From Inia geoffrensis (taxonomy: Eukaryota > Chordata > Mammalia > Artiodactyla > Iniidae): a stretch of DNA of 64,000 nt. Positions 25,746 to 37,382 of this stretch are shown one piece after another. Made by a program: the position numbers and the translations under genes. Within the stretch, counting starts at the first letter, position 1. Each line of letters opens with the position of its first letter. The notes under the pieces are model-generated. The model was not told the origin of the DNA. It searched no databases and saw nothing but the letters and a program-made list of their open reading frames with translations. The stretch is taken from positions 93,115,373 through 93,179,372 of the forward strand of contig CM070913.1 of NCBI GenBank assembly GCA_036417435.1, read 5' to 3'.

Positions 25746-26040
25746 CCAGCACTATTTTTAATGCCTGCTTCAAGAGCTGTGAGAATACTGCACAATAATT
25801 TATTTAGTGGATCCCTGTTTTTAAACCTTTTGATTGTCTCCAATTTTTCCACCATTATAAATAGCATTGCTATGATCATACATCTTCACACGCCCCCCTG
25901 AACACTTCCTTGGGATGAATTTCTAGAAGGAGCTGCTGGGTAAACACATTTTAACCTTGAAGCTGCTTCAAGCCCATTTCCCAAGGCCTGCGTCAGGGCT
26001 GCCCCGCCTGGTGGTGCAGGTTGCACACTGCTCAGAGGTC
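25746..26040 (-). mobile_element. LINE-1 3' fragment, old (L1ME-type)
   Basis: 'ttgattgtctccaatttttc', 'accattataaatagcattgc', 'gggatgaatttctagaagga' and 'gctgctgggtaaacacattt' are the antisense of the L1 ORF2 C-terminal region in the expected order. Confidence 0.7.
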
Positions 26041-27264
26041 CCAGAAGGGGCAGGAAGGGTCTGAGGAGGAGCCTGTGGTCCACTCCTCAGGTATCCAGGC
26101 GCCCCCTGGAGCAGGTAACTTTTTCTAGTTTGCACAGAGGCACAGAAAGTGCTAGCAGGGCTCTGGCTGAGTTGTCAAAGAGTCTGAGGTCAGAGGAGTC
26201 CCCTGAATGAAACCACCCACAAGGGGCCCCAGGGGGTGGGGTCGGGGCCAGCGGCTGTCCAGTCTCATCCAGGTGACCCTGAGCATTGCCCAGGGTGAGG
26301 TGCAGAGCCCTCTCTCTTCTGCCCACAGCCCCTGGGCCTGTCGGTCAACAGCAGGCACGATTCCCCCACTGGTCACCAGCTGAGTGATGCCTGTCTGCGT
26401 CCTGAGGGTTTGCCTAACCCCACAAATCACCCCACGTGGACCAGACATGCCCCATGGTCCTAGGAGCCTGTGGATCCCAGAACAGAGGATGGGGCTTGGG
26501 CAGCAGCCAGGATGCTGGTGGGGACCGTGAGGAAGTTCCTGCCCCCGACGAGGGGGGTCGGATGGACTGAGCTGGGCTCTCCCTCTGAGCCCAGTGCCTG
26601 GACCCCCACTCACGCCCAGCACAGGGAGGGGTGCTGGCATCTGGACAAAGAGCTGTGCGAGGGGAGACGCGGCCTGAGGAAGCCATCCCAGCCGAGGGAG
26701 CTCACAGCCCCGTGGGGGCCCTGCAGATGGATGCTGTCCCTGTGAAGACCCCAGTCCCCAGGCTCAGGAGCCAGCTCTGTCCCCAGGGGCTGGCCTGGGG
26801 CTGCACAAAGAGGGTCTCTCCTCCTGGGCCACCCAGCGCCTCCGCTGCGGGGGTGAGTGTCCCAGCTGAAATCTCTCAAGGTTTTCACGATTACACTTCA
26901 TGGGGAAATCTAGGCAGAGCGCCAGCCTCCGTCCACACTACTGGCAGCGGTCACCTTGGAGCGATAGCACAGATCTTAGTGGGTGAAAACACACTTAGAG
27001 TAACCCCTACGACAACCTTCCAGGCAGAGCTTTGCCCGTCTGAACGGAAACGGCCCCTCGAGGGGACCTACAATGGGAGAGTCAGACCATCTTCACCGCA
27101 GAGACAGCAGCGGGGGTCTGGGAGCTCCAGCCACCTTTGATTGCGGACTTAATGCACTGACCTTGTGCAACTTCAAGCCCCCGTTTAGGTGCAGAAGTGG
27201 CTCTTTTGAGATGATGGGCTTTTAATGATCACCCTTGACCCTGTCAGCTCAGTGATTGAATCTA
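26041..27264. other. Unique GC-rich DNA, no gene recognised
   Basis: Overlapping open frames exist on both strands (up to 169 codons) but none has family resemblance or clear splice context. Confidence 0.45.
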
Positions 27265-27375
27265 CAGGAGAGACAGAGACAGGGAGGCAGAGAGATGGAG
27301 AGACTGAGACAGGGAGACAAAGAGAGACAGAGACAGACAGACAGAGACAGATAGAGAGACACAGCCAGAGAGGAA
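27265..27375. repeat. GAGACA-type simple repeat
   Basis: Tandem GAGACAGAGACAGG and GACAGACAGA units. Confidence 0.9.
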
Positions 27376-27629
27376 ATGGCATTAGGAATGTCTTCTGGGG
27401 GGTGAAGGGTGGCCCTGCCGGGCCCCTATTCCCAAGTCCTGTGAGGTGGGGTCTGGGCAGGGGGGTGACTTGGGGTTTTTCTCTTTCCTTCCTCTGCAAA
27501 GAGACGTGGAACCAGAGCCAGAGGACGGGGGAGAGAGAGGAGGAGAAGCATCACGTGTCTGCTCCAGTGACAGGAAGCACTGATCCCAACGGGCACGTCC
27601 GTGGGTCCACGTGATGGTACTGAGGCAGG

Positions 27630-28375
27630 AGATGGACTCCAGGCTAGACATTTACAACTGGCCTCCTGTTCACACTTCCTGGGGGGAGAAGAAGATGGGC
27701 TCCAGGCCGGACATTCATTACCAGCCCCCTGTTTACATTTCCTGAAGCAAGAGACAAACGGGCTCCAGGACTACATATTTATGACTGGACTCCTGTCTGT
27801 ATTTCGAGATCTGCACCTCGATATAAGAAACAGCAACAGGAATAGGGTGGATAACTGGACATTGGACACTTTTATGGCAGGGACGGAGTGGGACTAAATC
27901 CTGTTAAAAGATTGAGAAGCCATACATCTCCCATCCTTAGGGCAAGGGAGACATTGCACATGCGCAGAAAGGCTCCTTGGGGGTCAAAAAGGAGGGGGCA
28001 CCATCCCATAATAGGTGATGCTAAGGCCGTCCCATAGGCCTCTGCGTGGGATCCGTCTTGGAAAGAAGCTGTGCACGCGTGTTAGGCAGGGTCCTAGGGC
28101 AGGGCAGGCGCGGAGAAAGAAACCAGATAATTGGCCAGAGGTGAACAGAGACCCGGAAGACCTGCGCTATATAAGTGACTTTACCGCCTCTTTACTGGGG
28201 TCCTCCTCGTTAGGGGGGATGCCCACACCCTTGCTCTCCGGGTGTGCGTCTCTGCCCTGCTTCTGTCTTAACTAAGCAAGCTGTTTCTCTGTGTGCTCTC
28301 CCACTTGTTGTTGTGCTGTGTCCCTAATAATAATCTTTGTACCTGTTTTTACAGTTTTGCCTCAGTGAGAAATGC
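27630..28375 (+). mobile_element. Probable solo LTR with TATA box
   Basis: The order is LTR-like: three repeats of a 'gggctccaggccggacattc'-type block (27,630-27,780), a promoter-like part with 'gcgctatataagtgacttta' near 28,165, a pyrimidine-rich leader, and 'ctaataataatctttgtacc' near 28,325, where a polyadenylation region is expected. No viral coding sequence flanks it. The family name and exact ends are not certain. Confidence 0.6.
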
Positions 28376-30117
28376 ATTTTTCGCAGGGGGCAAGAGCCAG
28401 GGGGTGTGCTGGCTGGGATTCCTGGTTTTCCTCCAGGCTCCCCAGGTTCAGCTCCTGGGCAGGGAATTAAGATCTTGCTTCACGCCACCACTCACTGCTG
28501 CCCCTCCGAGATCAGTAGTGTTAGACCCGCTCAGGGAGAGGCCAGAGCAGCTGGGGAGGCCTGGGACATAGTCAACTGCCACCACCTCCCCACCGTGTGG
28601 CTTTGAGTTCACGGGCCCTAACAATTGTTAGTGTTGAAATATGGGAACGCGTCTCTAACCGTGGTGAACAGGCACTGCCCCAAGCCCCACAAGCGCCCAG
28701 CCCTCTGCCAGCCTCCTCCGGACCTGGTGACTAAGGGGTTAACACCTGGCAAGGCTGAGTCGGGGAGGGGCAGGGGAGGGACACACTGAGTCCACAGGGA
28801 CAGCCACTCCCCAGCCCCAGGACAGCATGTACATGCCAGAATCCCGGAATCGAGGCCCAAAGTTGCAGACATTCCAGTTCTTCAAGAGAAGTTTCCAAAT
28901 ACATAAATAAATATTGCTTCAGATTTTTAAGAAAACCCTCTGTGGACCAAACTTGACCCATTCCAGACAGAATGCAGACCGCAGGTGGCAGGGAGACCTT
29001 TCTAGTCCCAAACCCACCTATGTCCACATATCCCAAATTCTGCAAATCTTCAGATCCCCTAAATCCACCAGTTTTCATTTATTTACACGGGGAATTCAGA
29101 CCTGGAAGCTGAGTGGAGCTGGGGTATTTGGGGGCGTTGCCCAGGGAGAGCTCAGGTGGGTTTTGTCCCTGTGAACCTGCCCTCCCCCGGCCCACTCGCT
29201 CAGACGACCCTGACTCGGCCTCCCAGGGCCTTGGGCAGGGCTGTGAGAGCCCAGACAAGTTTATCCAGCACTTCGACAGAGTGAATGTGATCCCTGAGAT
29301 TTAACTCTCTGGGAACAAAACTGTTTCCCCCCCCACACCGACCCCCGCACAGGAAACAGCCATTTGCCACCATCATCATTTCTATGCTGTTCACTCACCA
29401 GCCATCATCTGTATGCTAATCAGCCTGTCCAGCCCAGCAGACTCCCGAGCTCTGGTCCCAGCACTGAAGTCGCGCCTCTGGGCCTCCTAAATCCAATCTG
29501 CCGGGTTCAGCCAACACCGCGCTGCTCCTCCCCACCTCCGGGTGGGCCAGGCTGGATGTCCTGTCGCACGCCTGGCTGCCAGCCTCGTAGGCAGGAGGTA
29601 GGTGGTTCCCACCGACCCCAGGCTCTGGGAAGCGGGAGACAGAGGCCAGCTCTCTGTGGGCCGGGCCCAGATTGTGGAGGCTGTCCGTGCCTGTGGCGGC
29701 CCGTGGCCTTCTCTGCGTGCGTGCCTCCCTACCGCGTTCCCCTAATGGCAAAATGACGCAGCTCTGGCAGGTGAGCAGAGGAAGGATGGTGCCCACAGTG
29801 AGTCTCAGTGGGATCAGAGAGCTAAATTTAGAGAGAGCTGTGCATTCAAATGTGGACACTCCCCAGGGGATGCATCACCCAGCGAGCACGGGGCGGGAGG
29901 ACATCTCACTTCCCGGAGCCTCTGGCGGAGGCGGCCGCAGTAGCTGGAGCAGTCCCAGTTCCTGAGGAAGTGGGTCCCTGTGGGGCATGCCCGAGGGACT
30001 GGTTAAAGGGCAGACGCTTGGGCTTTTCCAGGGGTCTGAGAAGCGCTGAGCTCCGCAAGTTCCCCCCTACCGGAGCCCCTTCGTTAAAGTATGATTTTGC
30101 TGGTTCAGATCACATGT
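28376..30117. other. Unique DNA with an old SINE relic
   Basis: A worn short SINE of the CHR lineage probably lies at 28,418-28,500 ('gctcctgggcagggaattaa'). No exon was recognised in the rest. Confidence 0.45.
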
Positions 30118-30128
30118 AAAAGCATGTA

Positions 30129-30256
30129 GGGACTTCCCTGGCGGTCCAATGGTTAAGACGCCGCGCTTCCAATGCAGGGGGCGCGGGTTCCATCCCTGGT
30201 TGGGGAGTTAAGATCCCACGTGCCGGGGGCTGAGGCCACAAAATAAGCAAATAAAT
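30129..30256 (+). mobile_element. CHR-type SINE, short form, with target-site duplication
   Basis: The body starts 'gggacttccctggcggtcca'. It is flanked by 'aaaagcatgta' (30,118-30,128) and 'aaaagcacgta' (30,257-30,267). Confidence 0.93.
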
Positions 30257-30267
30257 AAAAGCACGTA

Positions 30268-31204
30268 AAGCAGAGACTGAAGATGTTTTATTGGGGCCTC
30301 TGCTTCCTCCCACTTTAAAAAGGGGGAAAAGACGTTCACGTAAAAACCCAGACTTTCACCTGCACCTCGGTGGCCCTGGGCTGAGGTCCAAGCAGGGCGT
30401 GGCCAGTGCCCCTTTCCCCTGGGCTGGGCTCCCCTTCCCTGCTGGGGCGTCCTCATTGGTGTTACATGCCTGAGCCCTTTCACGTTCCTGATGTAGAGGA
30501 AAAGACTCTTTGGAGACTCGTAAAGAACCAGGTTGTTTCTTAGAGGGATGTAGGAATTTTGAGGCTTCGAAAAGGGAGATTTAATACAGGGTAAGTCAGC
30601 GACTCCATAGACCACCTGCTCCTTGTGGAAGGAAATCCACCAACAATTGGTCTCAGGGGGAAGAAAATGTTTTCCAACTTTGTTTCTGCTGCTGATGTGG
30701 AGGAGAGCCTTGGGTGAAGGACAGGGTCGTTCTCAGATGCCCCTGGATGATGGCAGTTTGATGCCACCATTTCTGTTCTTTCTGGGCTCATTTGACAGAT
30801 GGCAAAGGATGTAACTTGGCAACAGCACAAAATACTAAATGCTCTCGCGCCTGTTTCACAGATCACCAGTATACCCGCACACACTTAAATCATACGTGCC
30901 CCTAAGTTAAATCCCCCAACATGAGGGGCTGGATGCTTTCTGCAGTGGTGCTGGGCTCAGAGTAGGCACTAAATAGACCTTTACCAACTCATCTCTACAC
31001 CAACCTTGGTCTCTCCCCAGCCCGGTCCTAGTTTCCAATCTCTACACTCACCTGTGCTTCCACAGCTCAAAGATGACAGTGTGGGCCAAACTGATCAACA
31101 ACAGTGTCACCTGGGTGTGGTCCCCACAGTGAAAATGTCCAATGACAAAAGCAACCTGGTCTGGATCTGTACACCCCCGGTGGGAAAGCTTGGTGGCATC
31201 TTCT
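30268..31204. other. Unique DNA, no gene recognised
   Basis: A MIR tail may lie near 30,940-30,985 ('gctgggctcagagtaggcac'). Nothing else is recognised. Confidence 0.4.
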
Positions 31205-31626
31205 CAAGCTGAGTGCTGTAACACATCAATTCCACCCCTAGGTATACACCTGTCGATTTCAGCGCAAAAGTGTGTAACCCTGGGCCCTAAAAGGCACACA
31301 TAAGCATGGTCATAGCAGCACTGACCCAAACTGAAACTGCTCAAATGCCATAAACAGTAGAATGGATAGATTACTGGTGGTTTTTCACAATGGGAAATTA
31401 TTCAGCGCTAAGAATGAAAAATCTAGAAATCACACACCATGATATGGATGACTTGCAAACATGACGAGTGAGACACTGAATATAGAAGAGCACATGCAAC
31501 GTCATCCCATTCACCTAAAACATAAAAATAGGCAAAACTGATCTACCATGATAAAAGTCAGGGAACAGCTACCTTTAAGAAGGAAACAAATCAGTGTATC
31601 ATGATATATGGAAAAGACCATGATTA
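31205..31626 (+). mobile_element. Old LINE-1 3' fragment
   Basis: 'acatcaattccacccctagg', 'tgggaaattattcagcgcta' and 'gatatggatgacttgcaaac' are L1 ORF2 C-terminal and 3' UTR landmarks in order. Confidence 0.75.
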
Positions 31627-31978
31627 TTTTTAAATAAATTTATTTATTTATTTATTTTTGGCTGTGTTGGATCTTCGTTGCTGTGCACGGGGTTTCTCTA
31701 GTTGTGGTGAGCGAGGGCTACTCTTTATTGCAGTGCACAGGCTTCTCATTGTGGTAGCTTCTCTTGTTGCGGAGCATGGGCTCTAGGCACATGGGCTTCA
31801 GTAGTTGTGGCACGCGGGCTCAGTAGTTGTGGCTCACGGGCTCTAGAGCACAGGCTCAGTAGTTGTGGTGCACTGGCTTAGTTGCTCTGTGGCATGTGGG
31901 ATCCTCCCGGACCAGGGCTCGAACCCATGTCCCCTGCACTGGCAGGAGTATTCTTAACCACTGCACCACCAGGGAAAT
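31627..31978 (-). mobile_element. CHR-type SINE, long form
   Basis: It starts with an AT-rich A-tail complement ('tttatttatttatttttggc') and ends 'tgcaccaccagggaaatccc'. 'accatgatt' at both sides (near 31,618 and 31,984) marks the target site. Confidence 0.95.
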
Positions 31979-32245
31979 CCCAACACCATGATTTTTAAAT
32001 GGGCAAAAGATTTTAATAGACACGTCACCAGAGAATATATCTGAATGGCTAATAAGCACGTGAAAAGTATTTATTTTTCATCATTAGGGAAAAGCAAACT
32101 AAAGCCACAGTGAGGTACGCACCCCCCAGTATGGCTACGATCAAAGGGATGGACCATGCCAAGTACTGGTGGGAATGGAAAATGGTGCAGCCATCTGGAA
32201 AACAGTGTGGCAGTTCCACAAAAGTTAAATACAGAGTTACCATAT
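31979..32245 (+). mobile_element. Old LINE-1 fragment
   Basis: 'aaatgggcaaaagattttaa', 'gaatggctaataagcacgtg' and 'actggtgggaatggaaaatg' are L1 ORF2 landmarks. They lie upstream of the 31,205 fragment in L1 order, so the two pieces are rearranged or separate insertions. Confidence 0.75.
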
Positions 32246-32660
32246 GCATTAATTTCCTACTGCTGCTGTAACGAATGGCCACAAATTTAGTGGCTTGAAA
32301 CAACACATTCATCTTCTTTCACTCTGGAGGTCAGGAGTCTCAAAGGAGCTAAAATCAAGGTGTCGGCAGGGCTGGTTCCACCTGGAGGCTCCAGGGGAGA
32401 GTCTGTTTCTCACCTCTTTCAGCTTCTAGAGGCACCTGCGTCCCTCCAATCTGCTTCTGTATTCAGGGCCGGCTCCCCAAACTCCCACCTCCGTCTTACA
32501 AGGATCCTTGTGACCACATTGAGCCCACGCAGATGATCCAGGATAATCTCCCAACTCCAGACCCTTAACTTAATCCCTGCAAAGTCCTGCAGGTCTTTGC
32601 TGCAAAGTCCCTCTGGCCATACGACGCCATGTCGACAGTGAATGTGTGGGTACTGACACG
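32246..32660. repeat. Old mammalian interspersed repeat, family not named
   Basis: 'tttcctactgctgctgtaac', 'ggcttgaaacaacacattca', 'aaaatcaaggtgtcggcagg' and 'gatgatccaggataatctcc' form a series familiar from a very common mammalian repeat. Confidence 0.6.
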
Positions 32661-32855
32661 CAGACACGTCTATAGGAAAGATGGAGCTCCTTGGTGGGCA
32701 GGAGTACAGGCCCGGGGGGCAGGCATCCCGGGATCTGTGACCTTGGACAAGTTAACAAACATCTCCAGGTAAGACTGAGATCACAGAGCACCTTCATGAA
32801 GGGGCCATAAAAGAAGAAAATTCAACTGAGCAAACCTGAAAGATCTTACTGGCTT

Positions 32856-33061
32856 GGGCTTCCCTGGGGGCGCAGCGGTTGAGAGTCCACCTGCCGATGC
32901 AGGGGACGCGGGTTCGTGCCCCGGTCCGGGAGGATCCCACGTGCCGCGCGCGGAGCAGCTGGGCCCGTGAGCCATGGCCACTGAGCCTGCGCATCCGGAG
33001 CCTGTGCTCCGCAACGGGAGAGGCCAGGACAGTGAGAGGCTCGCGTACCGAAAAAAAAAAA
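32856..33061 (+). mobile_element. CHR-type SINE, ~200-bp form, with perfect target-site duplication
   Basis: It starts 'gggcttccctgggggcgcag'. The 17-mer 'aaagatcttactggctt' flanks it exactly at 32,839-32,855 and 33,062-33,078. The perfect duplication points to a young insertion. Confidence 0.97.
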
Positions 33062-33078
33062 AAAGATCTTACTGGCTT

Positions 33079-33428
33079 TATGCAATGATTCATGAATCAG
33101 GCAGCATCCAATATAACAGAAAGAAAGAAGCACCAAGAAGCTGTACAAAATGAAAGACTTTTATAGACAGAAGGGAAGAGGAACAAGGAAGTCATACTAG
33201 ACCAAAACTGGGCTGGTTATTGCAAGCTTACTTTCCTGTAGGAGGCAACAGGCGTCTAAGAGTCAGGTGACCTAACTGGTGCTGATCTAGTGATTCCTGG
33301 TTCACAGGTTTAAGGTCCCATTTCTGGAGAGCCAAAGCCGTTATTAAATTAGGTCTTAATTTGGTGATGTGGGGCTTAGTATAATCAACTCCATTTGGGG
33401 ACTGTCATCTTGCTTTTAGCCGGGCCTC
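33079..33428. mobile_element. Possible LTR-derived repeat
   Basis: 'gaatcaggcagcatccaata', 'atgaaagacttttatagaca', 'cacaggtttaaggtcccatt' and 'gatgtggggcttagtataat' resemble a cetartiodactyl LTR-type repeat. The family and ends are uncertain. Confidence 0.4.
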
Positions 33429-35056
33429 GTGAGGACCAATTGGATAATACACGTGCTCAGGAGGGCACCTATCTGCCCTCATGTCCACTATGGTCCTCCT
33501 GCCCAGTGTCATGAGGGGCTTGGCCTGCAGGCGGAGCCTCCAGGCTCCCTCGCCCACTGGCGTCACCTCCGTCCAGCAAATGCTGACAGTTTGGGTGTTG
33601 GAGGGTGGGAGGGGAGAAGCCTGTGTATCTCTCTGCTTCTCTGTTTTGAAAGGCATCTCCTGTTCTATCTGTATCTTTTTCCTGATTCCAGGGCTCTGCA
33701 CAGCACCTCCTTCACAACCCCAGGTCTGACGGGGCCACCTTCCCCCTGCTCAGCCAGCATCCAGGATGGTTGGGGTGCCAGCTCTTGTTTGTCTCAGGGT
33801 TGCCCCACCTACTCCTGTTTTCAGCTCTTCCTACTCCTTTGTTACCAGTCCAGGGTACTAACTTCCCTCTGTAGAGCCACCTTTGTTTTCCTAAGAGAAC
33901 GCTAATTGAAAAATGCTCGATAACATAAGCTTTTATTTTTAAATTAAGCATGTTCGGATTCGTAGAAATTGTATGCCCCTTTACAGTATTTATGTGTTTA
34001 CATGTCCTCCCCCTGCCTTTTATGAGCAGGGATAATGTAAAATGTAACAGACATGGCTTATTTGCCCACCCAACACCCATCCTTCCCTTCTTTGTTAGCA
34101 AAGAATCTTTATTCAAGGAGACAATGCATCTCACCTAGGGGCCGCGATGTTATCGGCCACTGAATGAAATTTCCAAACGATAGACAAGGCATTGTCATTA
34201 ATTTTTGTCCAACTGGGGATACAAATACGTTTCCTATCACCCAGGAGTTCACAGTCCTGTGAGGTGCACTCAAGTGCCTGACACATGGTAAGTGCTCAGG
34301 TGAGATGGGTTGACTGATATGCTCTTTCATAAACCTGAACGCAAGCTGGGACCCATGACCTGACATAGGACTTATATTCCTGATTTACTGCATTATTCAC
34401 AGAAACTCTTGCAAATGTATAAAAACTAAATCACATTTGGTTGAAAAGGACAAAATTGCACGAAGATGGACCTAGAAATCTAGACCATATAGACCCATTT
34501 TCTATGACTATTTACTTCCAAAAATGTATCACCCCTTCACAGCCTGTGCCTGCCAGTTGTGGGGTGATCTTAGGAGAGGCATTTCCTCTATGGCCTCACC
34601 CCAACTAGGCTGTGACTAGTTACCATTCACGTGGCCAGTTAGCATTCATGGCAGGGACCTGGCTAGGTTTTTAGCCTCATTGGACGGATGAAGTAACTGG
34701 AGATCAAAGAGCTCCAGTTTGGCTGCACTGAGCTAACGTCCACAGCAATGGACAGGGCTGGCCATCCTACCCATCACGACTGCCCAAAACCCACCCACAC
34801 TTTAAGATTCCGGTTGTGTTAAAAAGCAGGCATTCCTGTGTGGGAAGAATGTTAATGGAAGTTATCGGCCATTTCAAATTACAGAATAGGAAGGAATATT
34901 CCAGATAATATAAGCATACTTTTTTACTGTGGCCCACAATAAGAACCACATCTTATGACCATGTGTGTGTGTGTGGCTGAAATAAAAATATCAAAAAATA
35001 ATAACAGCTTACACCCGAGATGCCCTTTATTCTTTTTAAAAACATTAAACAAAAAT
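33429..35056. other. Unique DNA, no gene recognised
   Basis: Apart from possible MIR scraps near 34,260 and 34,680, I see no repeats, exons or RNA genes. Confidence 0.45.
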
Positions 35057-35066
35057 GCACTTGACA

Positions 35067-35356
35067 GGGCTTCCCTCGTGGCGCAGTGGTTAAGAATCCG
35101 CCTGCCAACGCAGGGGACACTGGTTCGAGCCCTGGTCCGGGAAGATCCCACGTGCCGCAGAGCAACTAAGCCCGTGTGCCACAACTACTGAGCCTGCATG
35201 CCTAGAGCCCGTGCTCCACAACAAGAGAAGCCACCACAATGAGAAGCCCACGCACTGCAACGAAGAGTAGCCCCTGGTTGCCACAACTAGAGAAAGCCTG
35301 CACACAGCAACAAAGACCCAACGCAGCCAAATATAAATAAATAAAATTATTTTTTT
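35067..35356 (+). mobile_element. CHR-type SINE, long form
   Basis: It starts 'gggcttccctcgtggcgcag' and ends 'aatataaataaataaaatta'. 'aaaatgcact' on both sides marks the target site. Confidence 0.95.
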
Positions 35357-35523
35357 AAAATGCACTCCACAGAGTCGTCAACACTCTTGTAACTATCACT
35401 CAGCTCAACAAATAGAATGTTTGCAGCATCCCATCAGCCTTTCCTGATCATAGCACTCTGCTTCCCCCACGTCCCTCACGTAATCATCTCTTTTAACATT
35501 GCTTTACTTTGCTTTAATCTTTT

Positions 35524-35877
35524 TTCTTTTTAAAAGCAACTTCAATTTTTTTAATTTATTTTTAAATTTTATTTTTTGGCTGTGTTGGGTCTTCATTGCC
35601 GCACGTGGGCTTTCTCTAGCTGCAGCAAGCGAGGGCTACCCTTCGTTGCAGTGTGCGGGCTTCTCATTGAGGTGGCTTCTCTTGTTGCGGAGCACAGGCT
35701 CTAGGCATGCAGGCTTCAGTAGTTGTGGCTCGCAGGTTCTAGAGCGCAGGCTCAGTGGTTGTGATGCACGGACTTAGTTGCTCCGCGGCATGTGGGATCT
35801 TCCCGGACCAGGGCTCGAACCCGTGTCCCCTGCATTGGCAGGTGAATTCTTAACCACTGCGCCACCAGGGAAGTCCC
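35524..35877 (-). mobile_element. CHR-type SINE, long form, with target-site duplication
   Basis: The 17-mer 'ctttgctttaatctttt' flanks it exactly at 35,507-35,523 and 35,878-35,894. The right end reads 'gcgccaccagggaagtccc'. Confidence 0.97.
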
Positions 35878-36004
35878 CTTTGCTTTAATCTTTTACCACC
35901 TAAACACTATAGCTTAGTTTTGCCTGTTTGAATTTTAGGATTGAAATCACAAAAGTACTATTTGTACTTTTCCGCCTTGCTTCCTTTGCTCAAAATTGTT
36001 TCTG

Positions 36005-36162
36005 ATTCATCCAGGCTCTTGCTTGTAACTGCGGCTCATTCGGTTTCATTGTATATTCCACTGTGTATATAACTATACTACAATTTATTTAAGCATTCTG
36101 TTGTTGATGGACACTTGGGCTGTTTCCAGTTTGGGGTCATTCAATAAAGATGCTATACTAGT
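36005..36162 (-). mobile_element. Old LINE-1 3' fragment, left part
   Basis: 'ggtttcattgtatattccac', 'gttgttgatggacacttggg' and 'attcaataaagatgctatac' are antisense L1 ORF2 C-terminal landmarks. The match resumes at 36,396 after a younger L1 insertion. Confidence 0.75.
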
Positions 36163-36395
36163 GGGAAGCAGCCGCATAGCACAGGGAGATTAGCTCGGTG
36201 CTTTGTGACCACCTGGAGGGGTGGGATAGGGAGGGGGGGTGGGATAGGGAGGGAGGGAGGGAGACGCAAGAGGGAGGGGATATGGGGATATATGTATACG
36301 TGTACCTGATTCACTTTGTTATACAGCAGAAACTACCACACCATTGTAAAGCAATTATACTCCAATAAAGATGTTAAAAAAAGAAACAAAAAGTT
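36163..36395 (+). mobile_element. LINE-1 3' UTR, young, with poly-A
   Basis: This is the cetartiodactyl L1 3' end: 'gcacagggagattagctcgg', a G-rich polypurine stretch at 36,216-36,272, 'cactttgttatacagcagaa', 'gcaattatactccaataaag' and an A-rich tail. It interrupts an older L1: 'gatgctata' lies to its left and 'gttgctata' to its right. Confidence 0.9.
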
Positions 36396-36450
36396 GCTAT
36401 AAACACTTGAGTCCAAGTCTCCTGCAGGTCTTGGGGTATCAGGTAAGACA
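36396..36450 (-). mobile_element. Old LINE-1 3' fragment, right part
   Basis: 'gttgctataaacacttgagt' continues the antisense L1 match broken off at 36,162. Confidence 0.6.
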
Positions 36451-36540
36451 AGTCGAAGTGCTGGGTATTGGTAAGCATGTTGACCTTCACTAGAGAGCGA
36501 CGGTTTTAAAAGGGGGTTGTACCAATAAGCTAAATAAACA

Positions 36541-36575
36541 GAATAAGAAACAAAACAAAACAAAACAAAGCAAAG
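36541..36575. repeat. (AAAAC)n simple repeat
   Basis: Repeated 'aaacaaaacaaaac' units. Confidence 0.85.
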
Positions 36576-37189
36576 TCACCCAGCATCCAAGTGACAGGTC
36601 TCCGAAAACGGGGTCGCCACCAGCGCCCCCAACCAATTTTCTCCCACATAGGTCCCAGGACCCCCAAGTCCGTCACCGCGAGGGTCTTCCCGGTTTACTA
36701 AGCTCTTTGACACCCGCTAACGAAACCTTCCGTGGTACGCGAGACGAGGGTCGTGACCCCCAGGACCGAAAACAAACCAAGGCACCAGAAGGCCATGCGA
36801 CCCATCCCACGGGGCCTGTTAGCCACCCCCCGGGCCTCAGAGTCCCGGCCCCAGAGGACCCGACCCCACGGCAACCCGGCCCAGGCGGCAGCCAGCAGGA
36901 ACCCTCGCCCAGAAAAGGAACATCCGCCCCCACCGAGCCGAGCACTCGGCCCACGAAGCACCCGCCCTCCTTCCGCCCAGAGCCGGGAAGGGCCAGGGTG
37001 CGGGCAGCGCGCGATTCAAAGCTGCGCTTTCGCCACTGCCCTGGACGGCCGCCGGAGAAAAATAAAAACGGAAAACACGCTCCCCTCTGACAACTGCAGC
37101 CCCTAACGTGGCGGCACCTCCGAATGCGAAAGGCTAAAGCCAAATCTTTTCTAGCGGCTCAAACTTCCCCGGGAGTAGCGAATCTGCAG

Positions 37190-37290
37190 AACATGCTCGC
37201 CGGAAGTAGGTCCGCCCCTCGACGGAAGTTGCGCTTCCTCCATTTTGTTGCCCGCTATGGCGGCGGTGTAGAGGTTGGGTCCGGGATGCG
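37190..37290 (+). promoter_or_regulatory. SFSWAP core promoter with ETS and YY1-type motifs
   Basis: The order is CCGGAAGT (37,200), ACGGAAGT (37,222), an inverted GGAAG (37,234), CCATTTTG (37,240) and ATGGCGG (37,257). ETS sites with YY1-type CCAT motifs are typical of TATA-less housekeeping promoters. No TATA box is seen. The transcription start is inferred to be near 37,230-37,260. Confidence 0.65.
37257..37271 (+). other. Upstream ORF 1 of SFSWAP leader (MAAV-stop)
   Basis: ATG GCG GCG GTG TAG, 126 bases before the main ATG. It overlaps the YY1-type ATGGCGG motif, so it is translated only if transcription starts upstream of 37,257. Confidence 0.5.
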
Positions 37291-37300
37291 GCGCGTTTGA
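37286..37300 (+). other. Upstream ORF 2 of SFSWAP leader (MRRV-stop)
   Basis: ATG CGG CGC GTT TGA, a second four-residue frame before the main start. It is closed before 37,383, so reinitiation at the main ATG is possible. Confidence 0.55.
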
Positions 37301-37382
37301 CTGAGGGGGTAGGCCAGGCGGAGACATCGGGGACATCGTCGCGGCGCAGAAGAGAACCAGCCTGGACGCCGGGGACGCTGTC

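Noticed and set aside
5499..37000. Further ADGRD1 exons on the minus strand (TM1-TM2, GAIN region)
   Set aside because: I looked for codons of remembered conserved motifs and saw none. This negative was done by eye and is not proof.
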